From the NCBI GenBank assembly GCA_034231615.1, contig CM067298.1:32308127-32372126 (forward strand): a stretch of 64,000 nucleotides of DNA, read 5' to 3'. The stretch comes from Meghimatium bilineatum (Eukaryota > Mollusca > Gastropoda > Stylommatophora > Philomycidae). Made by a program: the position numbers and the translations under genes. A model generated the notes under the pieces. That model ran no database searches and was not told where the DNA came from. It saw only the letters and a list, made by a program, of their open reading frames with translations. Shown here in pieces: positions 57,201 through 64,000 of the stretch (position 1 is the first letter of the stretch; the number at the start of each line of letters is the position of its first letter).

Positions 57201-60200
57201 TGTGGTTGGTTGGTTGGAGAGTGTAGTTGGTTAGTTTGTGTGTATAATTGGTTGGTGTGTAATTGGTTAGTGTGCATGGTTGGTTGGTTAGTTGGTGTGT
57301 GTGTGTGGATGGTTGGTTGGTTGGTTAGTTGGTGTGTGGATGGTTGGTTGGCTGGTAGGAAAATGCAGTAGTGACAGTTTTTTACAGTTGACAGTTGTCA
57401 ACTCAGTTTTTCAGTTGACAGTTATAAAGCATGTTGTTCATCAGAGTCTGTATATGACACTGACAGTGCTAAGATTACGATTTATCACTTGTTTGTAGAC
57501 TGGAAAACTAGCAGAAACTTATTCCATGTGACTCTTCCAGATGTTACATGTTTGTTGACATACTCAGTGTGATTGTGAAAATATTTCTCACCGGCATTCT
57601 TGTCTTATTACATTAATTTATACAAATAATTATAAATAGTTACCTTCCCATTCCATCCTTGTGTCAAATGCCCAAAAGTAATGACAAACCTCATGTCCTG
57701 TCATGCCCTTAAAAAAAAAACACCAATTGAATTGATAAAATGAAGCATAATTACAACAAAATATTATGCCTGGGATTAACCCTTTACCTGCTGCTTGAGT
57801 TTCATGGTTCCTCTATCACACAGCAACAGACAAGTTATTTTATATCCGCTCATTGCTAAAAGCTATTTCACTCTAAAAATCTCAAGCGAAAGTTTATGTC
57901 AACTATCCCATCCAAGTGGCATATATTTTATGTTGACGATAAAAAAAGACAGTACTGTAAAAGATCTCTTACTCTTATAGTTCAAGAAAAAAATAATCAT
58001 CACATCTAAAAATAATCAGCACATCTGAAACAAATAATAAGCAAATAATGGAAACTGATCCAGGACTTTTGTGCAGACATGAACATGAGGTTGGATAGAT
58101 CTTGCACCATTTCTATTCTCCAGACATGGTTCCTTGTGACATGACTAGGTTCCATTCAAAGATTGATAATTTAGGGCTCATAAAAAAATCAAAACCACTG
58201 CAGCAAAGAATTTCATGAAGATTAAAGAGAAATGATTTTCAAAAATGCTTAGAGTAGTGGACAAACTGCTGGAACAAGTGTACTAACTCAGAATAAGTCA
58301 ATTTAAAGCGGATTCATCTGTGTGTTTCATGGGCATGTAAAAGAAGCAATAATAGTAATACTATTTAAGCAAGTGTCTATGTGACAACTAAATAGCATTA
58401 AGTGTAAAACTGAGTACCTCATCCTGTTAAAAAAAAAAAGCCAAGTGACCCAAATGTGTGTGATGTTAATGTTGGATATCACAACACACACATTCCATTC
58501 ATCAGATTATATCCTGCTATCTACAGGAGTTCAAGAACATATGCAGAAGGAGAAAGTGTATCAAGTCCCAAATGTAAACTTTAAGAGCTCTAGTTATCTT
58601 AAAAAAGGAGTGTTCTCATATGTTCTTCAATCTAATGTCAGGCTAAGCTCATGCTTTACTGGCTATGCCATGAAGTAGATGGCAAATTTACATTAACTTA
58701 TATTTCCTCATGGTACCAAAGACATGTTTAAACTCTTGAAGTTTCCTGCAACATGTTTCTCTTCTTTTTATGCCTCTATCTGTTTATTTATCACATTTGC
58801 ACATCTCCAATGGACTTACAAACTTCCTAGAAATATAACTACAAATAATAAAAGATGTGTTGCAGTCAATAACTTTGGTAAATGACACATTAATTAAAAA
58901 TTATAAATCATTACAACTGCAGTCTGTAAAAAACCAAGTCTTTACCTTAACTGTACAAACAGCTTTCATGGGATCGATGGGTATTCCATCCTCCTCTAGT
59001 TCTCTCTTGAAGACTTTCATATCACCTTGATCAACAATGCATGACCAATCACCTTGTTCTTCTGCTGGCTCAGTCAACAATCGTCTTATATGATTGTTCA
59101 CAACCTCATTAATCTGAATTATTAAAATTACAAAGCATGTTAATATATCACATTTTAAGTAAGATTATACAAGATTAATCAACCTTAAAATTGTTGATAA
59201 AGTTGATGAAGCGAGACAATTCTCTTTCAGGCATGTCAGTAATATCTATAACATCATCAATATATCTATGAAATAAAAATGGAAAAGGACCTTAATAAGT
59301 CTCCCAAATCTGATGTTCAAGATGTCCCATCTTTGAGCCCATAGCAACACCACTGATCTGATAAAAAAAGTGCCCATCGAATTCAAAAGAGTTGAGCGTA
59401 AGCACCAGTTCAGCAAGGCGGATAAGAGTGGAAGTGGTTACAGCGGAATGGGGGTTCTTATCAAGAGAAAACTGCAACGTCCTAAGAACATCAGAATGTA
59501 TATAAAAGATTATATAGAAGTATATAAAAAACAAACATCAAGTAAGAACAGATGATAACAAGTCAGAAGATGACTGAACAGCCAAGGAATTTGGATCAGT
59601 GGGACAAGAGCAAGCAGAAACAATGGATCCACAAGGATTAGATGCTTTATGAATTTTTGGGCAGCATATAGATAACTGGTCTGCCTAAACAGCTTTCATC
59701 AATACAAAGAGTCTCAGCACTAGTAGGGAGGCTGTTACTCCGGATAAGAGTTTTAACTGCATTTTTGACCACCTTATTGTTAGGCACAGTACAGTCAGAG
59801 GTATAAGCTGTGTAAAATGAGGGGTTATATAGTTCTTTATGGCCCTCCTGTAGGTAAAGATCCTTACGCCACATAACTACGGCACCACCATTGTCAGTTG
59901 GTTTAATGACAATGTCATCACGCTTACGAAGATGCAACATGATGAAGCGATTGAATATCATAGAGAATATTCTTGTGTAAAGATCAAGAGCCTGTGATGC
60001 ACCAGGCCTGAGAGTCCATGGATATTTCTACCTCTTATATCCAGAGAACAAATCGTGAGTATCAGATGACTCTTTGCCAAAGAAATGATACTAGACATGT
60101 GAGAGTAAGTTGTGTCGTCCCTACATGTAGTTTTTTTATTTATATGTGTATGTTTTCCTTGATAAAGGCCTTTTGATTGAAACATTGATTTGTGTGTGTG

Positions 60201-63006
60201 TGTGCCTATGTTTGTTTCGTATTATTAGCAAAATTGTATTACCACGTTTCACTCTTTACCTGTTGGATTTCAGTTTTGCGTAGTGAGTACAAATTTTCAA
60301 AGAAATGATAATTGGGACAAAGAAGTAGTTTAATTCACTCACAAAAACTAAACTAAAATAAAAACAAGATCAAAGATATTAGATCTGTTATCACAAATAT
60401 ATATCTCAAAAACAGCTGCATCTTTTGCATTTATTCTCTTAAATGGGTGTAGTTCAAAGAATGGAATGTGCCTTATTATGGTTTACAGCTTGGTTGTGAT
60501 ATATGCAATACATTCATCTTTAGCATAGCATGTTGGGTCACATTGACCTGAAATATGGTAGCCAATCTAACACCAAAGCATCCTTAGTCACCTCTTATGA
60601 TATGTATAAAAATCAGTGTTACTAATTATTGCGTCCTTTTTTACTCTTAGAAACACACGGATGGTATATACATATACATATTTCCAAAATATATACATTG
60701 GCAGATATATACATCCGGATGATTTCTCCCTTGGTGACCCTTCGGGGAACAAGAACAATAAAGTGTATAGCTTTAACATCTAGAATGATTGATTTTATTA
60801 CGAGGGGGAGTCAATAAGTAAGTCACAAATGGCTCTTTAGAAAAAAACTGAAGACGATAAAAACCTGAAAACTGTTTATTTTTACACATACATTATCCCT
60901 TTACTTCTCAACATAATTTCCACCAACATTGATGCATTTATCCCATCGTTTTATGAGTCCTCCCAAACCTGCTGCGTAGAACTGCGTGCTCTGCTTTTTA
61001 AGCCACATTTTCACTTCACATTCAACTTCTGCGTCAGTCGCGAAATGCTTCCCGCCAAGGTGGGTTTTTAGTGGACCAAAAAGGTGAAAATCACTAGGGG
61101 CTAAATCGGGGCTGTAAGGAGGATGTTCCAGAATTTTCCAACCAAGATTTTTTATTTTCTCCTGAGTTAATCGAGCCGTATGTGATCTAGCATTGTCATG
61201 AAGGAGTAGCACTCCTCTAGTCAGCAGCCCTGGACGTTTTCTTCGAATTGCATCCTGAAGCACTGATAGAACTTCACAGTATGATTCAGAATTCACATTG
61301 TCACCTTTCTTTTTGAAATTGGTTAAAAGCACTCCTTGACAATCCCAGAACACTGTCAGCATAACCTTCCCTGCTGATGGTGTAACCTTGAATTTTTTGA
61401 CACAAGGCGAAGAAGGATGTTTCCATTGCATTGAAGCACGCTTTGATTCAGGCTGGTAGTGATGCACCCATGATTCGTCCCCAGTAATAATCCTGTTCAT
61501 CATGTCTTCTCCTTCATTTGCGTATTGACAGAGATGCTCCAATGACAAGCCTAATCGGTTCATTTTGTGTTCGTCCGTCAATTGTCTGGGCACCCACCTT
61601 GAACACACTTTCTTAAATTTCAATAGGTCATGCATGATGCTGTATGCTGAACCATGTGAGCACCCTATTGCAGCTGCTACAGCGTCTATCGTTACTCGTC
61701 TGTCACCTCGAATCATCTCCTCAACCCGCTGCACAGATGCGTCTGTTGCAATTTCAACAGCACGACCAGATCGGATTTCGTCAACAATTTTAGAGCGTCC
61801 TTGAGAAAAATTTTTTACCCAGCTGTGCACCGCTTTACGGGACAAACAATTGTCAGCATAAACAGGAAGCATTTCTTTATGAATGTCTTTTGCAGGCAGT
61901 CCTTTTGCCCATAAAAAACGCACAACAGCACGTTGTTCATTGATTGTACACTCTGTAAGTACAGTAGCCATTTTGTTTTTTGTGCTGCGCATGCGCAAGG
62001 TACAGCTAGCGCCATCTAGCGAACATAAACATAAAGTTCTATGATGATATCAACTATAAACAGCTTTAGAAACCACCTACTGCATTTTCCTGCCATCCAA
62101 CATCAATTTGTGACTTACTTATTGACTCCCCCTCGTAATTGAGAACTTCAAGAAAGTATGAGATTGTCACATTCTGTATGCTAGACAGAGGTTTTATTTT
62201 TGTCTCCTGACTGTTGTTTCTCAAAGCATTCTTTTCTTCATAGGAACATTTTTCAAAGTTTGTGTTAGTCCAAGATAACTTATTGGTATACTGTAGTTGT
62301 AGTATTGCAATGAGCTGGGCAGTCTTCTGCTCTTGAGAGAACTTTACCATGACTTTCTTGTAATCATAGACATGCTGCTAATAAAAAATGTATTTTCATA
62401 CAGACCAGTCATGCATCTTATCAGGCTTACCCATAGGGGGCTGCACAGTGCAGCAGTAAGAGCACTGGTTATGCATATGAATGGTACTGGGTTCATTCCC
62501 AAGTTGTGGCAGAAATATTTCTGAGATATCAACGGCTCCCGGGTCGCTCAGCCTATATCGGATTAATTCAGGAAGTAAAGACTGTGAGGGAGAAGAGACG
62601 GCTACCACCCTCATAGAGTAGAGCTAATGATATGTGAGATCTCCAACGTCTCACACCCCTACAACATTAATAAATGCTATGGGTTAACTTTACTACTTTA
62701 ACCATATTGCTATTAGGCCAGCCATGATCACTATCTGTTTAAAAGCATTGCTTACAATGCACACTAGTCCCTGAATGCTAGCCACAATCAGCAACATGAT
62801 GTTTTAGCAGCTGTCAGGACAGGTATTGATTTCGCCAGATTCCCGCAATTTGTAATTGTTATCATGTTTAACATAAATACATTGTTGTTATAAATGTCAT
62901 ACAAAAGAATTTGAAATATTCTTCCACTGACCTCCTTATAGAAGTAATGAGATGGAGACAATGATATGGCATTTTCTGGTTTACTTGGTGATTCTACAAT
63001 TCTTTT
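47974..63006 (-). CDS. CERT1: Ceramide transfer protein (CERT/STARD11), 3' part: seven exons
   Basis: CERT moves ceramide from the ER to the Golgi for sphingomyelin synthesis; its C-terminal START domain holds the lipid. Seven exons, each with AG/GT borders and matching phases, join into 261 codons plus a stop: 63006-62932, 62374-62348, 59113-58946, 57707-57644, 56896-56697, 53896-53773, 48101-47974. Diagnostic stretches are [68 protein letters not shown] and [14 protein letters not shown]. Against human CERT numbering from memory, Glu446, Asn504, Tyr553, Trp473 and Trp562 are kept. Gln467 is replaced by Ser. The PH domain, SR motif and FFAT motif should lie upstream of the window. A CERT-like paralogue cannot be excluded. 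Confidence 0.95.
48208..48312. repeat. (AT)n then (GT)n microsatellite in last CERT intron
   Basis: About 40 AT units followed by CTGTGTGTGTGTTGG, roughly 110 bases upstream of the last-exon acceptor. Confidence 0.96.
48780..48815 (+). mobile_element. SINE2 tail only
   Basis: GTTTGAGAATGAACGCTGAA followed by GAAGAAGAAGAATAAG. An extreme 5' truncation. Confidence 0.7.
49000..50290 (-). mobile_element. LINE family A, endonuclease end to RT start, split by SINE1
   Basis: On the minus strand, a broken endonuclease end lies near 50270-50100 ([24 protein letters not shown]). A linker follows: [19 protein letters not shown] at 49880 and [20 protein letters not shown] at 49630. After the SINE insertion the RT start reads [20 protein letters not shown], then [16 protein letters not shown] near 49080. 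The RT core and 3' end are missing. Confidence 0.82.
49295..49570 (+). mobile_element. SINE1, long form, complete with TSD (reference copy)
   Basis: 276 bp flanked by GATTGTCTTTC (49284-49294, 49571-49581). The 5' module has GAGCCCGAAAGAGGAGCAAA, GTTTACCTTCCATGCATGTC, GGGATGGAGTTGGCTGTCCC and CATATAGGGTCAGTGACCCA. The core has GCTGAAGTTGGATGTGTCAG and GCCGAAAGGCGCATATATCG. The 3' part is TTCTCCAGACTACATCCTGT, GATCTGCAGGAGTATGAGAA and CAAACGCAGAAGAAGAA. It lies inside a LINE linker region. Confidence 0.93.
50340..52510 (-). mobile_element. LINE with RT and RNase H (I-superclade type), decayed
   Basis: On the minus strand 52499-52160 reads an RT start ([33 protein letters not shown]). Frames are broken over 52150-51905. 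Then come [18 protein letters not shown] (motif B), [12 protein letters not shown] (motif C) and [13 protein letters not shown] at 51860-51405. RNase H follows at 51020-50640: [39 protein letters not shown]. An RNase H domain downstream of the RT places it in the I/R1/LOA-type LINEs. The first RNase H Asp is Asn here. Relatives lie at 20975-21480 and 38190-38900. Confidence 0.87.
52540..53210 (-). mobile_element. LINE endonuclease fragment split by SINE2
   Basis: The minus strand from 53190 reads [49 protein letters not shown]. It is interrupted by the SINE at 52847-53005 and resumes with GGFIIDPVM, a [11 protein letters not shown] block, [20 protein letters not shown] and GPFGDRMNR over shifted frames. 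It is the N-terminal endonuclease of a family A LINE. Confidence 0.83.
52847..53005 (+). mobile_element. SINE2, complete with TSD (reference copy)
   Basis: 159 bp flanked by AATTATAAATCC (52835-52846, 53006-53017). It has TCTGCCGAAGACAGATGTGT, CGGGTCACTGGCGCAAATAA, GGACTACATCCTGCTGGAAA, TCTAGTAGGACCATGGTCCT, GCTACAAGGGAGATCCAGCG, GGAGTTTGAGAATGAACGCT and (GAA)n. Its 3' flank reappears, transduced, at 40074-40100. No A/B-box pair is evident. Confidence 0.93.
53285..53750 (+). pseudogene. LINE thumb/C-terminal relic (family C2)
   Basis: Colinear with 42610-43080: [22 protein letters not shown] text near 53360, [13 protein letters not shown] near 53490, [13 protein letters not shown] near 53570, PLVAAGQLT near 53655. 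It carries stops and frameshifts. It ends about 10 bases beyond the CERT exon f donor side, within the last intron. Confidence 0.7.
53773..53896 (-). CDS. CERT1: CERT exon f
   Basis: 124 bp, phase 0 in, phase 1 out: [41 protein letters not shown]. The acceptor is CCATAG|GCA and the donor GATG|GTAAGG. The Tyr in ITYTAD is the human Tyr553 equivalent. Confidence 0.95.
53900..56160 (-). other. CERT intron, nothing recognised
   Basis: An intron of the CERT gene between exons e and f. Open frames at 53980-54180 (minus) and 54704-54955 (plus) show no family motif. Confidence 0.5.
56172..56305 (-). mobile_element. SINE1, short form, with TSD
   Basis: A reversed copy from TTCTTCTGAATTAATTCTCA to GACATCGGACTTCAGCAAG, flanked by TGACTTT (56165-56171, 56306-56312). 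The 5' end is at the short-form start. It lies in a CERT intron. Confidence 0.8.
56697..56896 (-). CDS. CERT1: CERT exon e
   Basis: 200 bp, phase 1 in, phase 0 out. It encodes [29 protein letters not shown] and [16 protein letters not shown]. The acceptor is TATTTAG|CA and the donor CAG|GTAACT. WPASQRD is a CERT signature, and the Asn in VVN is the human Asn504 equivalent. The segment just before KRVWP (VSNSVI) departs from the usual IYQTH. Confidence 0.95.
57095..57360. repeat. GGTTGG/GTGTG-rich minisatellite in CERT intron
   Basis: About 265 bases of TGTGTGTGGTTGGTTGGTTA variants on the plus strand, with almost no C. The unit varies from 14 to 40 bases. Confidence 0.93.
57644..57707 (-). 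CDS. CERT1: CERT exon d
   Basis: 64 bp, phase 0 in, phase 1 out: [21 protein letters not shown] plus one base. The acceptor follows a run of T and AAG; the donor is GAAG|GTAACT. The final Glu corresponds to human Glu446, a ceramide hydrogen-bonding residue. Confidence 0.93.
58480..58560 (+). mobile_element. SINE1 3' part
   Basis: CACACATTCCATTCATCAGA, TTATATCCTGCTATCTACAG, GAGTTCAAGAACATATGCAG, then a GAAGGAGAAAG tail. The core is missing. Confidence 0.7.
58946..59113 (-). CDS. CERT1: CERT exon c, START domain start
   Basis: 168 bp, phase 0/0, 56 codons from INEVVNNHI to AVCTVK. The acceptor is TAATTCAG|ATT and the donor AAG|GTAAAG. It contains [20 protein letters not shown], the strongly conserved first strands of the START domain. 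The Penelope-like remnant ends only about 50 bases upstream of its acceptor. Confidence 0.95.
59165..59965 (-). mobile_element. Penelope-like retroelement RT remnant
   Basis: On the minus strand: [20 protein letters not shown] at 59920-59860, [10 protein letters not shown] then, after a frameshift, [20 protein letters not shown] near 59640-59580. After a deletion come [20 protein letters not shown] and [11 protein letters not shown] near 59420-59335, then [20 protein letters not shown] near 59265. These are RT blocks of Penelope-like elements, with YIDD as the catalytic motif. No GIY-YIG endonuclease is visible. The core between the second and third blocks is deleted and frames are broken. 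Confidence 0.88.
60425..60650 (-). mobile_element. SINE1, diverged long form
   Basis: The reversed 3' region (GTTCAAAGAATGGAATGTGC), TTTACAGCTTGGTTGTGATA, a weak core (ATTCATCTTTAGCATAGCAT), GGGTCACATTGACC, and part of the 5' module (CCTTAGTCACCTCTTATGAT, AATCAGTGTTACTAATTATT). Confidence 0.7.
60801..62135 (-). mobile_element. Mariner transposon, apparently complete
   Basis: 1335 bp between perfect 30-bp terminal inverted repeats (outer ends CGAGGGGGAGTC at 60801 and GACTCCCCCTCG ending at 62135), flanked by TA on both sides (60799-60800, 62136-62137). It carries one uninterrupted transposase gene on the minus strand. It is inserted in a CERT intron. Confidence 0.96.
60901..61971 (-). CDS. 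Mariner transposase, intact, DD34D
   Basis: 356 residues from the preferred start at 61971 (MATVLTEC; the frame is open nine codons further to an ATG at 61998). N-terminal helix-turn-helix regions ([28 protein letters not shown]; then [20 protein letters not shown]) are followed by the linker motif [11 protein letters not shown]. Catalytic residues are Asp165 in ITGDESW, Asp259 in [11 protein letters not shown] and Asp294 in [13 protein letters not shown], with 34 residues between the last two, as in canonical mariner. The length fits the family norm of about 350. It cuts and pastes by DDE/D chemistry at TA sites. No disabling change is seen. Confidence 0.96.
   Translation of the reverse strand: MATVLTECTINEQRAVVRFLWAKGLPAKDIHKEMLPVYADNCLSRKAVHSWVKNFSQGRSKIVDEIRSGRAVEIATDASVQRVEEMIRGDRRVTIDAVAAAIGCSHGSAYSIMHDLLKFKKVCSRWVPRQLTDEHKMNRLGLSLEHLCQYANEGEDMMNRIITGDESWVHHYQPESKRASMQWKHPSSPCVKKFKVTPSAGKVMLTVFWDCQGVLLTNFKKKGDNVNSESYCEVLSVLQDAIRRKRPGLLTRGVLLLHDNARSHTARLTQEKIKNLGWKILEHPPYSPDLAPSDFHLFGPLKTHLGGKHFATDAEVECEVKMWLKKQSTQFYAAGLGGLIKRWDKCINVGGNYVEK
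62348..62374 (-). CDS. CERT1: CERT 27-bp microexon
   Basis: Nine codons HVYDYKKVM, acceptor TTTTTTATTAGCAG|C, donor ATG|GTAAAG, phase 0 on both sides. It joins to [12 protein letters not shown] of the next exon and aligns with the HRxxxxVEEMVQNHM-type segment just before the START domain of other CERTs. An AG three bases upstream makes a NAGNAG acceptor (optional extra Gln, start at 62377). The frame also stays open through the donor to the mariner element at 62135, so a longer exon is a rival reading. Confidence 0.65.
62432..62695 (+). mobile_element. tRNA-derived SINE (family T), near full length
   Basis: GGGGCTGCACAGTGCAGCAG, TAAGAGCACTGGTTATGCAT, a B-box-like GGGTTCATTCCC, AACGGCTCCCGGGTCGCTCA, GGATTAATTCAGGAAGTAAA, AGACGGCTACCACCCTCATA, GATCTCCAACGTCTCACACC, then AATAAATGCTATGGGTTAAC and CTTTACTACTTT. 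It lies in the CERT intron between exon a and the microexon. Confidence 0.85.
62932..63006 (-). CDS. CERT1: CERT exon a (linker before START domain)
   Basis: 75 bp, phase 0 to phase 0, 25 codons ([15 protein letters not shown]...HYFYKE). The acceptor is TTTATTTCAAGCAG|A and the donor GAG|GTCAGT. An alternative acceptor three bases upstream (CAAG|CAG, start at 63009) would add one Gln. It corresponds by position to the Ser-rich linker after the FFAT region of human CERT; the sequence itself is poorly conserved, so the exon call rests on splice signals, phase and place. Confidence 0.7.
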
Positions 63007-63134
63007 CTGCTTGAAATAAAAACAATTAAAATTATATTAAATATGCACATTCTGTTCTTAGTCCTGCCTATGTAAGAAAATATTGTATTGTATTAAATAA
63101 TATTTAATTTGTGAATTAAAAAAATAAAAAGACC

Positions 63135-64000
63135 CATAACATCAGGGTCGTAGGGGTGCCACACTGGATAAATCAACACTAAAAGCTTTCCAAACAACAC
63201 CATTCTCACATATAGTGAGACGATATATGAAAGACAGTAGAAAAATCACATCCACACCATTTCTTGATGTATCAATCTAGGATTTTCTCTGTCTTGATTT
63301 CCTTCTTCCATCTTTGATTGTTCCTTGCAGGAGAATTTTAGAAAGCGAGTTGTGTCTCATTACATGTCTAAACCACACAAGTTTATGCTGTTTCACCAAT
63401 GTAAAAAATGGTTCTTGATAAGCTGCAAGTTTGTTTATTTTCTGCCAGAGAATATATTTGTCTTGTATTCTATATAGTTAATTCTTAACAAACATCTTGT
63501 TTTCAAAAGCCTGAATCCTTCTTTCTGTGTCTGTATTGAGTGTTCAGCTTTCACATCTGTATAAAAGTATACTTAGAACTAGCGATCTGAATGGTTAGAT
63601 CTTTACTGAAATACTGATCTTACTTATCTTATTCAACCTTTCCATGTTGCCATCGTCATCTTGAGTTTTAACTTAATCTCCTTTCCCGAGTTGCCATCAT
63701 TATATATTTGGGACCTGAGATATCTGAAGATTGTAGCTTCTTAAGTTTGTGACCATTTAACTGGATATTCATGGGATCTTGCTCGGTTTCAATAGTAACC
63801 AATATCTTACTTTTGTCAATGCCATATTTCCAAATAACTTCTTCCAACTTTGAGGTGAGTTGCTGGAGTTCAGATTTGGAACCTGCCAAAAGACTGATAT
63901 CATCGGCATAATGCAAGTTGAAAAGTGGTCTACCACCAACAGTTATTGATGTCTGGATATCTTGTAATGCCTCTTGCATTATATATTCAAGATATATGTT
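63135..64000 (-). mobile_element. LINE RT palm to 3' end (family E), continues out of window
   Basis: On the minus strand: QDIQTSITVGGRPLFNLHYA, DDISLLAGSKSELQQLTSKL (motif C, YADD), YGIDKSKILV, then over broken frames SILLYRCES (stop) TLNTDTERRIQAFENKMF, KINKLAAYQEPFF, LVKQHKLVWFRHVMRHNSLS and LQGTIKDGRRKSRQRKS. The 3' end is near 63135 (GGGTCTTTTTATTTTTTTAA). Stops break the C-terminus. Confidence 0.87.

Noticed and set aside
57292..57371. Trp/Val/Gly-rich open frames over the GGTTGG array
   Set aside because: Simple-repeat translation, located inside a CERT intron.
1..64000. CRISPR array, prokaryotic operon or phage
   Set aside because: No regularly spaced direct repeats with unique spacers and no bacterial gene density. 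The spliced CERT gene and LINE/SINE content are eukaryotic.

Overview
This is an AT-rich, intron-bearing, repeat-loaded animal (metazoan) nuclear DNA window. No prokaryotic gene organisation is present. The one clear host gene is the 3' half of a ceramide transfer protein gene (CERT1/STARD11 family) on the minus strand. Seven coding exons between 63006 and 47974 give 261 codons plus a stop, and they carry the complete START lipid-transfer domain. Exons upstream of 63009 (PH domain, FFAT region) lie outside the window. The large introns, the many LINE families and the tRNA-derived SINEs would fit a mollusc, perhaps a cephalopod. That placement is inference from genome style only and was not tested.

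Layout. From 1 to about 32000 there is no recognisable host exon. This part is a patchwork of decayed LINEs (1150-3425, 8500-9840, 10385-13660, 14900-17205, 20975-22565), several SINE families, a mariner relic (25905-26265), and tandem arrays of which the largest is a ~1 kb GTAGAT/GTTAGAT satellite at 23357-24368. From about 32000 to 45000 the DNA is mostly unique or too decayed to recognise, with minisatellites (93-bp unit at 34548-34919), a long foldback (32305-32880), an inverted repeat array (40275-40560), a strong hairpin (40963-41035) and scattered SINE/LINE pieces. From 45345 a LINE copy, then a piggyBac-like non-autonomous element (47168-47823), precede the 3' end of the CERT gene. The CERT introns hold nested LINE/SINE insertions (48775-53750), a GGTTGG-rich minisatellite (57095-57360), a Penelope-like element remnant (59165-59965) and an apparently intact mariner transposon (60801-62135). 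At the right edge a LINE continues out of the window.

How the parts interact. Many insertions are dated and delimited by target-site duplications (TSDs). A LINE with an intact 702-codon reverse-transcriptase ORF sits inside an older LINE with a 13-bp TSD. Short (GAA)n-tailed SINEs sit inside LINE copies four times. The most informative event is at 40050-40261. There a SINE carries, 3' of its own GAA tail, about 33 bp of LINE endonuclease sequence that flanks a sister SINE at 53006-53040, then a second GAA tail and an 11-bp TSD. This is the signature of SINE 3' transduction. The same (GAA)n tail ends the LINE at 13660, which suggests which LINE class mobilises these SINEs.

Limits: all homology calls are by eye from recognised motifs. 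No alignment, database search or transcript data was available. Repeat boundaries without a TSD are approximate.
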